Shown piece after piece: positions 40,487-50,511 of a stretch of DNA of 64,000 bases. Origin of the DNA: Nitzschia sp. DOCU1 (lineage: Eukaryota > Bacillariophyta > Bacillariophyceae > Bacillariales > Bacillariaceae); contig OX595996.1 in assembly GCA_951394045.1 (NCBI GenBank), forward strand, positions 620,001-684,000, read 5' to 3'. The notes beneath the pieces are model-generated. The model made no database searches. It was not told the origin of the DNA and saw only the letters and a program-made list of their open reading frames with translations. Both the position numbers and the translations under genes were made by a program. Within the stretch, counting starts at the first letter, position 1; every line of letters starts with the position of its first letter.

Positions 40487-41108
40487 TTTGCTTTATGGAT
40501 TTCGTTTTTTGTGTGCAGAGATTTTCACCCACGAATCAATTTTGCCTTTAATGCAATCAGAGCCGATCTTGGTTGGAGTTTCCGAGACCCGCAGTATTAA
40601 CGAACGTGAACCGGTGGTCTTCGGATTAGTAGCAATACTACCGGTAGTAGATTTCATGATGTGAAGGATGTGATGCATACTGTCTGTCCATGCAGAAAGA
40701 TGAAACCTGGTTCGTGTGAGACAGCTTCCGAAGTCGATTATTGCCACGAACGAACGTGAATACCAGTTTCCTCGTACCAATGACTGAGGACAGACATTTG
40801 TTAAACACTGGTTTGAATGACCTATTTAAATGAATTTGGAATTTATTGGTATCATTTAAATAGGTCATTCAATCCAGTGTTTAACAAATGTCTGTCCTCA
40901 GTCATCGGAAACCCTAACAGTCGTACCAGTAGGGGCAAATGCTCTTTTCCGTGTGCTTCATTTCATACCCGCGCACTGCGATAGGCTCTTTATTGGTCGT
41001 GCGTAAAAGTGCAATACCACAAGATATCATCACCGAATTGAGAAGCCAGCAGCACCCTTTCATCGGCATACTGTAACTTTGACCGTCGTGACACGCTGCT
41101 TTGAATTC
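40487..41108. other. divergent intergenic region holding a long hairpin
   Basis: It separates the DUF6824 and YeaR-like genes. Apart from the inverted repeat at 40780-40905 (own entry), short copies of CGAACGTGAA occur near 40601 and 40751. Confidence 0.5.
40780..40905. repeat. 126-bp inverted repeat (54-bp arms, 18-bp loop)
   Basis: Left arm 40780-40833 and right arm 40852-40905 are reverse complements with one mismatch in 54 positions; the loop is 40834-40851. The arms start ATGACTGAGGACAGAC. A GTTTCC/GGAAAC pair occurs just outside both arms after a few unpaired bases, so the symmetry extends imperfectly. No target-site duplication is visible at the edges. It could be a foldback or MITE-like element, a hairpin RNA precursor or a recent inverted duplication. 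Confidence 0.9.
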
Positions 41109-41600
41109 ATGGTTGCCACACGAAGCAGAAGCTTCTTGTTTCTATTCCAATGGGTCGCAATCGTCTCACTTGTACTTTTACGTGATGGATCGCAAGGATT
41201 CCAAATCGGGTCGGAACGACGATGCATCGGGCGCGCTTTGGTGCTGCAACGACAAGAAGGCGTCTCACCGTTTGTTCGACGGGATCGAGCAGTATTGAAA
41301 ATGGCCATGCCCCAGCTCCCTTCCAACGTGGAGAAGTATTCCCAAGTACCTACGCTGGACCCCGCTTTCACGGCGACGACCATCCCACCTGGCCTGACGA
41401 AAGACCATACGACCAAGGCGCGTACCTGGGGTGTTATTCGAGTCTTCCAAGGATTTTTGGAATACACAATTGACGGTACGGAATCCTTTGAACTCTCTCC
41501 AGCTGTTCCGGGTGTAATTGAACCACAGCGAAAACATCATGTCAAGGCTTTGTCGGATGATGTGGAGTTTGTGGTCGAATTTCATCGGGAAGTCGATTAG
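41109..41600 (+). CDS. YeaR/TehB-like cupin (DUF1971) protein, plastid-targeted
   Basis: 163 residues from ATG 41109, which opens a signal peptide (SFLFLFQWVAIVSLVLL) ending SQGF|QIGS, a diatom plastid motif, then an Arg-rich transit segment up to about residue 64. The mature domain of about 90 residues matches the YeaR-like beta-sandwich: PTLDPAFTATTIPPGLTKDHTTKART, WGVIRVFQGFLEYTID, LSPAVPGVIEPQRKHHVKAL and VEFVVEFHRE. The family occurs as the short bacterial YeaR protein and at the N-terminus of some TehB methyltransferases, where it is linked to tellurite or nitrate response; its biochemical role is unclear. The HH near the C-terminus could be a metal site. An eukaryotic plastid copy may derive from bacterial transfer, which is inference. 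Confidence 0.75.
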   Translation: MVATRSRSFLFLFQWVAIVSLVLLRDGSQGFQIGSERRCIGRALVLQRQEGVSPFVRRDRAVLKMAMPQLPSNVEKYSQVPTLDPAFTATTIPPGLTKDHTTKARTWGVIRVFQGFLEYTIDGTESFELSPAVPGVIEPQRKHHVKALSDDVEFVVEFHREVD

Positions 41601-42721
41601 ATGCCAGCAGAGCGACAGCGATGGGACGGCGTGTGAATTGGTGGAATGGTATGAGCAATTATTCGATTAACCTTTTGCAGGGTATACTGCCACTTGAAAT
41701 GTGGACAGTCACTTCCAGCAGCTTGGGATGTAGCCGTTCATTCCAACGAACAACCGCAGCTGCGACCTTCTTTGGCTGTGAGGCCATCAAGTTGGCGGGC
41801 ACTTTGTTTGGCTCCGAGGAATAGTTGAACACCATACGAAATAATAGTTTCATCTTTAATTGGGTGGACGATAGAAATATAGTCTATTCATACATCAAGT
41901 TTTGTAGTGCCATGGTGGGTCTGTCAAGGCTGATGATGGATGAAATTCGAGTTGGTCGAATCGACGCACGCCTGCCATGCCATGCCATCACCCGCCAGCG
42001 CGCATCTACGGGCGCGCTGGCAAAACCTCCCACCACATCATGCAAGCAAACCCGGCCACCAGAAGATCGAAGATCTGTCACCCCCAAACTTGTGATTTCT
42101 TAATCACGAGATTCGGACGAATTTTAATCTTAAGATTAAATTCTGATTGCCACGTCAGCACCAAGCGTCTCATCCGACAAGATAGGAGACACTCAGCAGA
42201 CACTCCCCGATAGGGGTGGCATCTCAATCACGACTTCCAGACGTCCCTGAAATGACCCAAAACACATGATCGGCTGCTCTTGCTATGACCCGAAACATGT
42301 GATTGAACGCTATCACTACTCTATTCAATGCTAAAATGACCTTTATCAATACTGCCCTGTGCCCCCTGGAGTGGTCGTGGGGGGAGGTTGGGGGGTGAGT
42401 TTGACTAGAGGAATATGAGCAGTTGCGATATCCTTGTGACAAATAGTCCGACAAAAGAAAATGGCGGGAACGGTCCCTTTGATCAGATGACCTTGGCGAT
42501 CACAAGTTTCCGGTTCAACATCTTGTGATTATTCAGATTCTTCTGATTAGGGGTAACATCTGTACTGAGAACAAGATTCCAAACCAAGGGGACAACGACC
42601 TGTTCTCAAAAGTTGTTTGTCGTTCTCATATATCAGAAAAACGACAGCATCGACGACCATTGCAATTGCAATTGATAACAGCGATCCTTGCAATATACCT
42701 GAAAGCATTCTTTAAATCACC
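41601..42721. other. intergenic, no gene recognised; one 18-bp palindrome
   Basis: 1.1 kb between two genes on the plus strand. A perfect palindrome TTTAATCTTAAGATTAAA lies at 42123-42140. CCACGTCAGC, containing an ACGTCA core, follows at 42150. Frames on both strands stay under 95 codons and look non-coding. Confidence 0.45.
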
Positions 42722-43198
42722 ATGGACCTTTTCAAGAAGCAAGCAAATCTCAAGCCATATTTTGATGCGGCGTACGGTTGTGCCGTCTTCGACAAGATCG
42801 CCAAGGCGGGCCTTGGGATCGGAGGAGCTGCCGGCCAAGGTAACGTTTATATCTTTTCCAAGGACGGCGAGAAGAAGGTTGGAGAGACAACAATGATGCA
42901 GCTCAGTTTTGGTTTACAATTCGGAGGTCAAGTTTACAGCCAAATTATTTTCTTTGAAAGTCAAAAGGATTTCCAGAACTTCACCCAAGAGAATTTTGAA
43001 TTCGGCGCCGATGCCAACGTCGTCGCACTGACCGCGTCGGCCAGCGCCAAGGCATCCACAATGGGAAACCAAGGCATGTCAGTAGGAAAAACACCGGATG
43101 AGTTCAAAGTTGGAGCAAGCTCTTGCGTATACATCAAGGGAATGGCTGTGTTTGCTGTCGCCCTCGGAGGCTTGATGTACGAGTACGTCGACCCATAA
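42722..43198 (+). CDS. SYLF (Ysc84) domain lipid-binding protein
   Basis: 158 residues, essentially one SYLF domain. Visible features are the N-terminal helix (LKPYFDAAYGCAVFDKIAKAG), GIGGAAGQGNVYIFSKDGEK, SFGLQFGGQVYSQIIFFESQKDFQNF, the Ala-rich strand region ANVVALTASASAKAS and the C-terminal SCVYIKGMAVFAVALGGLMYE. SYLF domains bind phosphoinositides and, in yeast Ysc84 and vertebrate SH3YL1, act at actin-linked membrane sites; bacterial and plant stand-alone forms also exist. There is no SH3 or FYVE domain here and no signal peptide, so a cytosolic membrane-associated protein is likely. The start has an ACC ATG G context. Confidence 0.85.
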   Translation: MDLFKKQANLKPYFDAAYGCAVFDKIAKAGLGIGGAAGQGNVYIFSKDGEKKVGETTMMQLSFGLQFGGQVYSQIIFFESQKDFQNFTQENFEFGADANVVALTASASAKASTMGNQGMSVGKTPDEFKVGASSCVYIKGMAVFAVALGGLMYEYVDP

Positions 43199-44436
43199 CA
43201 TGTCACGGTTTCTCTGGATCTTGGATTTTGCCTACCTCACATTTTTTCCTCTCGTTGTATTCCTCCATTTGCTTGTTGCATCTCTAGAGCTTCAGTCAGT
43301 GGGCAGAAATTTACCTACAAAGAAATCGAGGGGGCCCGGCCAGTGGTCGAAACTGTTTCCGAGTAAAGAAAGGTGATGCGCATTCTGGACAGTCCAACCC
43401 TCGGCCCTTTCAGTTATCGACAAATGGATAAAAGTGGCGCAAAAGCGAGTTTTTCCAGGGTCTATGCTAGTGTAGCAAGCACACAGCATTCTTCTCTTGC
43501 TTGGAAGAAGAAGGCTCTAGACGCATTATGAATGCTCGGCGCATCGTTCGTCATTGGTTACTATATTTCTATATTTGTAGCTATACTAGTGTTCACTCCG
43601 TAAGCCGAAGATTGGAATCTTGACAATTTCCAAATCATTGCTGGCTATGCCAGATAGCGTCGGCATTTCTACCAGGCAAATTCCACGGCGATTTCTTCTT
43701 GCATGAGGCCAAAAAAAGAGCGCAGTGAGGGTTACGGTGTGCATCGAAGGTCACCAGTAGCTAGCATTGGAGTAACATACTTAAGGACAGCTAGTATACT
43801 AATCTTATCCTAGCTACTAGAGCATGATGACGACGACAAGGACGGCAGGCTTGTTGCTGGACAGACAGGACGGGATTAGCGCTAGCTAGCTGCGTCGTTG
43901 GTCTGCCCACGTCATCCGGGATCATCCAGTAGAGACAGACAGACGATACCCGCCAATTCGCGAATTCGCTCCATCGTATCCGCGATACTATCAAAATGGT
44001 AATAGCGCGGCGAACAGGGCTATATATTTGAATTAGCGCACGAAAGAACTTTTAATGCAAACAGCGAACTCCGAATCTGTAAAGGCTTATTTTTTAAACG
44101 GGCGACGTTTCGAATTCGCGGTTACAATAATTACATACGGTACTAAGATGTTATTTTACTGGCACATTTTATTTGCATTTTGAAGGCCGGAGCTTGTAGA
44201 AACGCAGAAAGGGCTCATTCCGCTAATTGCCATCAGAATTACCATTTGCGCTTATTGTAGTGAAGCACAAGAATGCGCCGACATCACACACCGCCCGCCT
44301 CTTTTCGCCCACATCGGCCTGGAGAGAAGAGACATACTTGCTGTTCCAAGGCCAACAACACTAAAGTAAACGTCAAGGTCACTGCTGTTTCGACCATTGA
44401 TTTATTTGTTTTAGACCCGAGAGATCACCGACAAAT
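43199..44436. other. intergenic, no gene recognised
   Basis: 1.2 kb, AT-richer toward 44000 (CTATATATTTGAATT near 44020). It must include the SYLF 3' UTR and the P450 promoter. No repeat, tRNA or open frame of note was found. Confidence 0.45.
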
Positions 44437-46122
44437 ATGGAGACGGGAGATATCGCTTCGCTGAAGGCTTTGAATATCGAACTTATCGCAGATGCCGTCA
44501 TCTTCGTTGGTGTTATCTTGCTCTTTCGGGCCTGGTACTTGACATGGTCGTTGAAACAGCGCCGCCCGTGGCCTGTGGTACCCGGAGCTTGGCCTTTGAT
44601 TGGTAATTATCTTGGCCCTGGAGGCATCTCTAGTTTTGCTCGGCGAACGAGGGAGTGGGCAGCGGAGTATGGTTGCCAAACTGGCGATGGAAAGTCCAAC
44701 CCCGCCGGTGTTGTGGAGTGTGTCATCTTTGGAACGCGTTACCTTATCGTTTGCAATAACGAACTTGCGGCTCGAATCTTCAATCAAAGACCCTTCAAGA
44801 TTATCAAGAATACAAGGATAGCTGATGCTGCAGAATCTATGGGCCTGAAAGGTGTTTTCACCGCTGAAGGTTCAACATGGAGCCACGATCGTAGGATTAT
44901 GGGACCAGCGTTAAACATGAAGAATGTTCAAGATTATCTTCCTTCTGTGCAAGCAGTGACTGCTAGACTGATCAAGAAATGGAAGAACGACGCGGCTGAA
45001 AACAGCAGGTGCACCTATTATGATCAGGTCAACCCAGTGGTTGGAAACCAAACGCCTGCCGGTATTGTGACTATTAATCGGGACTTAGTATGCTTTGCGA
45101 TTGACAACACTGGATTGATCGCTTTCGGCAAAGATTACGACTCGTTGCGACGCCCAGATTCACAGGAAGCCAAGGACGTGGAGTTTGGATTCCGGCAACT
45201 CTTTGCTCGTGCCTTGTCCCCGATCGGGTACTGGAAGATTCCTCTCATCGGAGACTACCTTGATGGTGCCGCTAGGGTTAAGAATCGACTTTGTAAGTCC
45301 TTCGACGAAATGATTGAACAAGAGGAAGCCAGACAGGAAGCTGTCAAGAATGGTTCAGTTGATGAGGCCATTTCAAGAAGCGTCCCGACGTTGCTCTCTA
45401 AGCTGGTTTCTGCTTGCAACAATGGTGGCCAAATGCCCCGACAGCGGGTGCGTGGCAACCTTCAAACAATGTTCTCCGCTGGTGGTGACACCACCGCTAT
45501 TGCGCTTATGGTTTGTCTCTATAGACTCGCAGCAGATAAGAGCGGTCTGCAGGTTGAGTTGGAGAATGAAGCCCTAGCAATGCCAGAACTTGAGTCGAAT
45601 CCAGATTTGACAGTGGACGACTTGATGAACGGGCTGCCAAAGCTACGTAGTCTTTTTTATGAGGTAGTTCGCGCCTCTGGTCCTGCCCCAGGGATGATGG
45701 TCCAAACCACCCAAGACTTCGCTCTCGCACCTGGTATCGTTGTCCCGCCAGGAACCAGGTTCATTCTCCCATTGCAGTACTTGGGCACACTGCCTGGAAG
45801 CGGAATCCCTACCGGTCCCAGCAAGACACCCATTGATGAGTTCTGTGCCCGTCGCTGGAGAATCCATGACGAAAGTGGTATGGTAATTGGGGTCGTCAAG
45901 CCGTCTGCAAAGACTGGCGTTCGCCTCTCGACCGGGTTCGGCGGCGGTCCTCGCATCTGCCCTGGCCAGCATTTGGCAGAAGTTGAAGCCATCTTCTGTC
46001 TAGCAGCCACCCTGAGAGCTTTTCATGTCACGATCCCTGAAGATCACCCTCCCATTCAGATGATATCAAGGCTCACGGCTGCACCTGACGTGGACATTCG
46101 TCTTGTTCTGAAGCCTCGCTGA
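44437..46122 (+). CDS. cytochrome P450 monooxygenase, membrane-anchored
   Basis: 561 residues, single exon. An N-terminal hydrophobic helix (LIADAVIFVGVILLFRAWYL) is followed by a basic stretch and a Pro-rich hinge (RPWPVVPGAWPLIGNYLGPGG), as in ER-bound class II P450s. The I-helix oxygen-activation motif is AGGDTT (348-353), the K-helix ExxR is E409-VVR412, and the heme loop is FGGGPRICPG with the Cys ligand at 508. All three hallmarks are intact, so the enzyme should be active with an NADPH-P450 reductase. A WSHDRRIMGPALN C-helix is present. The clan and substrate cannot be named from sequence alone; sterol, fatty-acid and carotenoid oxidations are all possible. Confidence 0.92.
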   Translation: METGDIASLKALNIELIADAVIFVGVILLFRAWYLTWSLKQRRPWPVVPGAWPLIGNYLGPGGISSFARRTREWAAEYGCQTGDGKSNPAGVVECVIFGTRYLIVCNNELAARIFNQRPFKIIKNTRIADAAESMGLKGVFTAEGSTWSHDRRIMGPALNMKNVQDYLPSVQAVTARLIKKWKNDAAENSRCTYYDQVNPVVGNQTPAGIVTINRDLVCFAIDNTGLIAFGKDYDSLRRPDSQEAKDVEFGFRQLFARALSPIGYWKIPLIGDYLDGAARVKNRLCKSFDEMIEQEEARQEAVKNGSVDEAISRSVPTLLSKLVSACNNGGQMPRQRVRGNLQTMFSAGGDTTAIALMVCLYRLAADKSGLQVELENEALAMPELESNPDLTVDDLMNGLPKLRSLFYEVVRASGPAPGMMVQTTQDFALAPGIVVPPGTRFILPLQYLGTLPGSGIPTGPSKTPIDEFCARRWRIHDESGMVIGVVKPSAKTGVRLSTGFGGGPRICPGQHLAEVEAIFCLAATLRAFHVTIPEDHPPIQMISRLTAAPDVDIRLVLKPR

Positions 46123-46178
46123 TTGATGCCCCAGAAGGAAAGAAGCCGCATTTAGATTAACTCGCAATGTTCCTGATT

Positions 46179-48110
46179 TCATCCTTCTGAGGAGCTGGCC
46201 ACATCGCGGTTGTAAGAAGTATCACAATGCCGCAGCCAAGGACACTCTTCCAATAGCACGTTCCACGCCAGTCGTAGGTCTTCGGTCGACAGCGCCATCA
46301 ACAATTGATATCGTTTGCTGTCGTCAAGCCTCACAGCATACACCGCTTTGGTCCAAGAGTGCAGCCTCGGCAGCACAATGTTCTCTACATTGTGGCGGTG
46401 TTGAAAAACAGGATCGTCAACGGAGATTCGAGTTACAGCAATCTCCATGTCCACGTCGGCATTGCCAATCCGTGGAGGTCCGCTATCGCCTGCGGACTGC
46501 GGAGGAGCGGGCTCGCTGGGAGACGCTTCAGAGTTTTCAGTAACTATAGACTCAGCGTTACTGCCAGACGGATACGAAGGTGGTAGCATTTCATTCTTAG
46601 TCGTCGATTCAGGATGGACAGCGTGTTGCTTCGATGGTTCTGATTCCCCCTGAACTTTCTTCTCTTGGTCCGTCGGCCTCCGAGGACTAACGGGAAAATA
46701 ATTTGTTACCTTGTTGGTTGACTCATTTTCTTTTCCCTCGTCCTGCTTGACCACCGCCGAGGAGCTCCGTGGCTTTTGCCTCCGCAACACTTGGATCAAA
46801 TCCGCCTCCTCGGTCCCGTACATTAGACAGTAGACCGTCGCTTGAATCATTTCATAGATCGGTGGGGTAGGCTGAATTTTCCACATTCGGTGCTTGCATT
46901 CGACGATAACACGTCTCAAAGCCCAGCTGTCGTCATCCGCAAACTCGTCCTCGCCCATATTCCCGCGGCGGGGGCTTGTCGAGCGCTCCCTAGCAATGGG
47001 TGCCATTTCATCCCGGATCCCGTCCACCGAACCTCGAAGGCAAAAGAATGGTGGCTGGGAAGTTCTTTCGTCGGCACGTACTGATTGAGCCTCTTCTTTC
47101 TCATTCATAATGCTCTTCCCGCTGTTGTGTTTGTCTTCACTTTCGCCATCCTCGTCGTTGGCGGACCTAGGATTCGAATTGGCGTCAGTAGCACCATCTT
47201 CGCCAAGCTTTTGTCGCTTACAAACGCCAGAAGCTTCTATTTCTGGAGCTTCCACGTTTCTAGATAGCTTTGAATGACGTCCTGCTGGTCGTGCCGGGCG
47301 AAGTTCCTTGCCATGGGCGTCAAACTCCCATACACGAACCTCAGCGTTGCGCTCTGAAACTTCCCATCCACATTGCTTTTCGTATAGATCCAAAGCTTTT
47401 TCTTCCCATACCGTACCGAAACCAGTATGAATACTATATCGAGCACCTTCTTCTAGGGTCGCCAATTGTTGCGTATCCAGCCGCTTTGACAACTTGGCCT
47501 CCTGGATCACCTTGCGTCTGAGCTCTTCGGCAGCTTCTACTGAAAAAACCTCGGTTTCTCCAGTCTGGACTTGAAGCGCCTTCTTCAAAGCCAGCTGAGT
47601 CGACTTTCCCGCCTTTTGTGCCAATTCTTGCCAAACTTGCTCATCGGAAACAATTTTTAGGCCCAACAATTGCGCATCGTGTTTCAATAGAGCTTGCCCG
47701 GCAAAACCTTGATAGACGTGGTCTTGTAGCAGCCTCGGTAATGACTTGTAGGGATGAAATCCAGCACAAGCCGCCAACTCGGACACATTGATGCGCAGGG
47801 AATGATTTTGATGTTGAAATGCTAGAATTTGATGACGCATCAATGACCTTAGCTCTTTGTAGGACGATTTTGCCATTGACAATGGCGCGGGTTTGGATGA
47901 TTCGTCATCGTCATTTTTTGATTCCTCGGTAGCAGCGTCGACATCAAGGTGCAATGGCGTCGTTGCGTGGGAACCCACTGGTTCATCCTCAGTTCCTGCA
48001 CTGATATCTATAATCTCCACAGCATCAGATCTGGAGGCGGAAGCATGAGACGTCAGTGCAGGAGAACTCGTATTGTTGTCAGACATCATAGTGTTGTCTG
48101 TCGGATGCAT
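46179..48110 (-). CDS. predicted PD-(D/E)XK nuclease-like protein (YqaJ/lambda-exonuclease-like)
   Basis: 643 residues in one exon, starting at ATG 48110. The likely nuclease core is split by disordered inserts: INVSELAACAGFHPYKSLPRLL (YqaJ-like N-terminal helix), GFGTVWEEKALDLYE near 227 (Glu on the helix), CLRGSVDGIRDE near 363 (the D of PD) and VIVECKHRMW near 401, an E-x-K motif, followed by the helix YEMIQATVYCLMYG. The order Glu helix, Asp-Gly, Glu-Cys-Lys and Gln-containing helix matches phage-type recombination nucleases. A C-terminal helical region (NIVLPRLHSWTKAVY, YQLLMALSTEDLRLAW) ends the protein. Ser/Glu-rich inserts flank the core. A role in DNA end processing is inferred; the host pathway is not known. 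Confidence 0.6.
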   Translation of the reverse strand: MHPTDNTMMSDNNTSSPALTSHASASRSDAVEIIDISAGTEDEPVGSHATTPLHLDVDAATEESKNDDDESSKPAPLSMAKSSYKELRSLMRHQILAFQHQNHSLRINVSELAACAGFHPYKSLPRLLQDHVYQGFAGQALLKHDAQLLGLKIVSDEQVWQELAQKAGKSTQLALKKALQVQTGETEVFSVEAAEELRRKVIQEAKLSKRLDTQQLATLEEGARYSIHTGFGTVWEEKALDLYEKQCGWEVSERNAEVRVWEFDAHGKELRPARPAGRHSKLSRNVEAPEIEASGVCKRQKLGEDGATDANSNPRSANDEDGESEDKHNSGKSIMNEKEEAQSVRADERTSQPPFFCLRGSVDGIRDEMAPIARERSTSPRRGNMGEDEFADDDSWALRRVIVECKHRMWKIQPTPPIYEMIQATVYCLMYGTEEADLIQVLRRQKPRSSSAVVKQDEGKENESTNKVTNYFPVSPRRPTDQEKKVQGESEPSKQHAVHPESTTKNEMLPPSYPSGSNAESIVTENSEASPSEPAPPQSAGDSGPPRIGNADVDMEIAVTRISVDDPVFQHRHNVENIVLPRLHSWTKAVYAVRLDDSKRYQLLMALSTEDLRLAWNVLLEECPWLRHCDTSYNRDVASSSEG

Positions 48111-48610
48111 GTTTTCGGTCGGTGCGTTGCGGCGGGAGAATCAATCGTCTTCCAGCCGAGACAATATCGACTTGCCCCACAAGCGTCCACTCCACGATTC
48201 TCCCTGCTGGAAACAAAAGAGTTTTGAAATAGATCGTGTGGGCCAAGTTGTTGTTGTATCATGGAGTGAAAGAGACGATGCCGTCCCCTCATTATTGGCT
48301 GTTGTGGTTGTTTGATGAGTTCTTAGGGGGAATCGTAATCGCTTTCATCAATTTGACTTCCCCAAAATAAACTGTGTGAAAACCTCTTGTACTACTACGT
48401 TTGTACATATGCACATGTCCTACGCACTAAAGTGGCTCAAGTCTTCGAGTTAGTCGATGCCATGACATGTCGTCGTCGTCGTCAGGTCTGCAATCTTGCA
48501 GAAACGTTATCACAGAGAAAACCAGTTCGCGATCCCACTGGGATTATTACTTTTCTACTTTAGTTTCCTTCGTTGTTGTTGAGTCTGCCTTTTCTCCCAC
48601 TTCCTCGTAG
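48111..48610. other. intergenic, nothing distinctive
   Basis: It lies upstream of the nuclease-like gene and just downstream of the heat-shock factor stop, both on the minus strand. A TCGTCGTCGTCGTC tract occurs near 48470. No gene seen. Confidence 0.4.
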
Positions 48611-50511
48611 TCATGTTCTACCAAGAAAGGTGGCTATCAATTCGGCTGTGATATCTTCTTCGTCCTGTTCTTGAAGAATCATACTAGTCGTACTTCTTGT
48701 TGCTGCTGCTGCTCGTCCTCCTTGCTGCCGCAGTGGCGGGGCGTTCTGCTCTTGATGATGGTGGTATGAAGCACCAGCAGGATGGATCATGACTTCATGG
48801 GCGAAATTCAAGAGGGAGGTTTCATGATTTCGGTACCAGGAGGTACTCGGCGATAGATCCTCGGGGGGAGTGGACGATCGAGTTGTCCCGATGTTCTCGT
48901 GGTGGTGGTGGTGCTGAACGCAGCTCCAAACCAGCATAGCATCATCAGATTGCGTGCTACTATCCTGGTGATTGCCCTGGTTGTTCTTCTTCTTCTCCTG
49001 CTGGAGGAACACTTCGTGGTCAGAGGATCTGCCCAACTTCATTTCGTCCTCAACTTTCTTGTTACTGCTCCTTTTACTAAGCTCGCCTTCGTTTGTGCCT
49101 TGAGGAGAGGACGAGGACGACCACGACAGCCCCTCTTCTTCTCGCCTTTCAAGCGTGGCCTTTCGTGTTGCTCTATTATTATTACCCGATCGCAAGGATG
49201 GTCTCTTGACTTTCGATCGTGCCATCTTAGAGCACCGCAACGGCTCGGATCTGATAAATTCGCAATGCTGGTAGCCGCCCTTGTTTGGCCCATTCTTAAT
49301 GCGCTCGAACGACCAAAGATTAAGTTGACGCACAAAGCTCTTGAACTGCGTTTGGCGGAAGAACCGTGGCATGATTATACTGGCGAATGCTCTTTGATCG
49401 TGTACTCTGAAAGCACTGCCATTCGCCGAAGGAGAACCAGCGCGCTCTTTTCCTTTGCAATTTTCCGGAGCATCGTCACTCGTTGTAGCTTTGTGAGCAA
49501 TGGGGGGAAGAAGCCATCGGCTTGTTCATCTTCCTTCCACGACTGTGGTTCTTGTCCACCGCTGTCGGGAGGAGGGGCCGGTGGAAGCCAAGAGACTATG
49601 TCCGAAAAGCCTGCTGCATCTGCAGCCTCCAGCATACGGTGTAGACGGTAGGGAAACTGTGTCAGATGACATGATGATGATTGGTGTTCCTCCGGCTTCT
49701 CAAGACCAGCAGCCACTTCTCGTCGACTAGAAGGATTTGATGTGAGGATTGATATAGCCCGAGCATAGTACGGATCATCATCGTTTTCGGCCTTGGACGA
49801 GAAATCCTCCATATTACCCTGATTCTTTATGTTGTCGCACCAGCGAAGGTTCGTCATGTCCTTGGTGGTGGAAGTGTTGTCGTTCTGGTGGTGCTGGAAG
49901 GTCCTCGCGTCAACATATCCGCGTCGTTTTCCTCCTTCCTCGTTTGTCCCGCCAACAGCGGCACCAGCAACCTCACGGGTTTTTCGTGTTGTATTCGTTA
50001 ACAACTTCTGTGAATTTGATACGGGCATGCTACTGCCAGCAGCAGCAGTTTCAACACCAGCGGCAAAGGATGGGAGGGGCCAGGAAGATCGTGTTAGTAC
50101 CTGTCGCGGCGTCGTTGTCCAGCAGGGCACCCAGGATTCAGCTCCATGACCACCACCACCAGCACCCACTAGGCTACCTTCACAAGCAGGAATCCTAGGA
50201 GCAGTGAGGCCTTTAGCACTCCTCGACACTGTTGCACCAACGTCAGTGGCCGCCCCAAGTGGTTCTATTCTCGACCCCAGCGCAAAGTGATGTTCCTCTT
50301 CTTCCGGTGCTGGGTAGGGGACTCCTCCTCTCACAAAGACGAGAACATGATTATCGCCCTCGAATCGCATTTGCGTTGCGTTTTGTTCGTCTTCGGGAAG
50401 GTAACCACCGGGGTTTCTTCCTTTGCTACTATAATCTCCATGATTGGTCTTCTTGGAGAGGGGTCCTATCAAGCTGTTGTCCTCCTGCTGGTCTCGTTGT
50501 CTTCTTTTCAT
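48611..50511 (-). CDS. heat-shock-factor-type transcription factor
   Basis: The gene starts at ATG 50511 and ends at 48611. About 285 disordered residues precede the HSF DNA-binding domain, whose first half (FPYRLHRMLEAADAAGFSDIVSWLP) lies in one frame down to about 49580. The second half (NGSAFRVHDQRAFASIIMPRFFRQTQFKSFVRQLNLWSFERI) lies in another frame from about 49423. The frame must change between about 49580 and 49423. One possible 107-nt intron would start GTGGAC near 49560 and end GCAAAG, but its splice sites are weak, so I leave the junction open. HSF genes are much expanded in diatoms and bind nGAAn elements. The C-terminal part is Ser/Gln-rich with no clear coiled-coil trimerisation region visible, so oligomer state is uncertain. 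Confidence 0.78.

Noticed and set aside
42123..42140. 18-bp palindrome TTTAATCTTAAGATTAAA as a terminator or operator
   Set aside because: AT-rich, isolated and in a long intergenic region of a eukaryote; no partner element or transcription context supports a function.
48899..49651. 250-codon open frame on the plus strand
   Set aside because: Antisense to the heat-shock factor gene. Its hydrophobic and Arg-rich text is the mirror of the factor's Ser/Gln and charged stretches.
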